Shown: positions 63,968-64,000 of the stretch, in pieces
Layout of the letters: every line of letters starts with the position of its first letter
Numbering within the stretch: the stretch's first letter is position 1
Assembly: GCF_000152705.1 (NCBI RefSeq)
Contig: NZ_CH672413.1
Location: forward strand, 4,027,254-4,091,253
Source: Janibacter sp. HTCC2649
GTDB taxonomy: Bacteria; Actinomycetota; Actinomycetes; Actinomycetales; Dermatophilaceae
Length of the DNA stretch: 64,000 nucleotides
Reading direction: 5' to 3'
Notes under the pieces: generated by a model
What the model was told of the DNA's origin: nothing
Database searches by the model: none
What the model saw: the letters and a program-made list of their open reading frames with translations, nothing else
Program-made: the position numbers and the translations under genes

Positions 63968-64000
63968 GTACGGGTACGAAGGTGCGATAGCGAGGCGTCG

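Overview
This window is a stretch of ordinary chromosome from a high-GC Gram-positive bacterium (Actinobacteria). The gene order smc - ftsY - amtB/glnK/glnD - ffh - rpsP - khpA - rimM - trmD - rplS - lepB - rnhB - DUF2469 - yraN - comM - dprA - xerC-like - rpsB - tsf - pyrH - frr - cdsA - rlmN is the conserved actinobacterial core. The very high GC, the TANNNT-plus-leaderless starts, the long S16 tail and the HTTM/DCC pair suggest an Intrasporangiaceae-like member of the Micrococcales; that family placement is inference. I see no rRNA, tRNA, insertion sequence, prophage or CRISPR array.

Layout. 1-6.4 kb: end of smc, a signal peptidase, an M13 peptidase, ftsY and a mycothiol-type isomerase. 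6.4-8.2 kb: an HTTM membrane protein with a small partner and a convergent DCC thiol protein. 8.3-12.6 kb: the nitrogen-sensing amtB-glnK-glnD block. 12.6-17.6 kb: ffh, a hydrolase, a methyltransferase, a flavoprotein and an amidohydrolase. 17.6-22.2 kb: a sulfate ABC importer whose binding-protein gene is frameshifted, then an Rrf2 regulator and an unusual SDR protein. 25.4-28.8 kb: rpsP-khpA-rimM-trmD. 29.1-32.6 kb: a very large secreted protease-like protein with DUF11 repeats. 34.3-42.8 kb: rplS, two signal peptidase paralogues, rnhB, DUF2469, yraN, comM, dprA, xerC-like and DUF3152. 42.8-50.1 kb: a mixed set of metabolic, regulatory and transport genes. 50.4-55.4 kb: rpsB-tsf, pyrH, frr, cdsA. 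55.4-64 kb: two linked unknowns, rlmN, a copper monooxygenase-like lipoprotein, a LOG protein, alkaline phosphatase and an aldehyde dehydrogenase.

Genes are packed tightly, mostly with ATGA/GTGA stop-start overlaps inside operons. Convergent neighbours commonly overlap at their 3' ends.

The most striking non-gene signal is the octamer GTATGCCG / CGGCATAC. By hand I count about 45 copies in 64 kb against roughly 2-3 expected from composition. They are about equal on both strands and about five-fold denser between genes. In coding DNA they force codons (Tyr TAT, Ile ATA, Ala GCA) that are otherwise rare here, and one pair forms the arms of the tsf terminator. This resembles DNA uptake sequences of naturally transformable bacteria, and the transformation-associated genes comM and dprA lie in the same window. 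Other notable points are a TrmD-acetyltransferase fusion, a signal peptidase paralogue lacking its catalytic lysine, an SDR with a CxxC/CxxC finger and no catalytic tyrosine, and an S16 protein with a 140-residue C-terminal extension.
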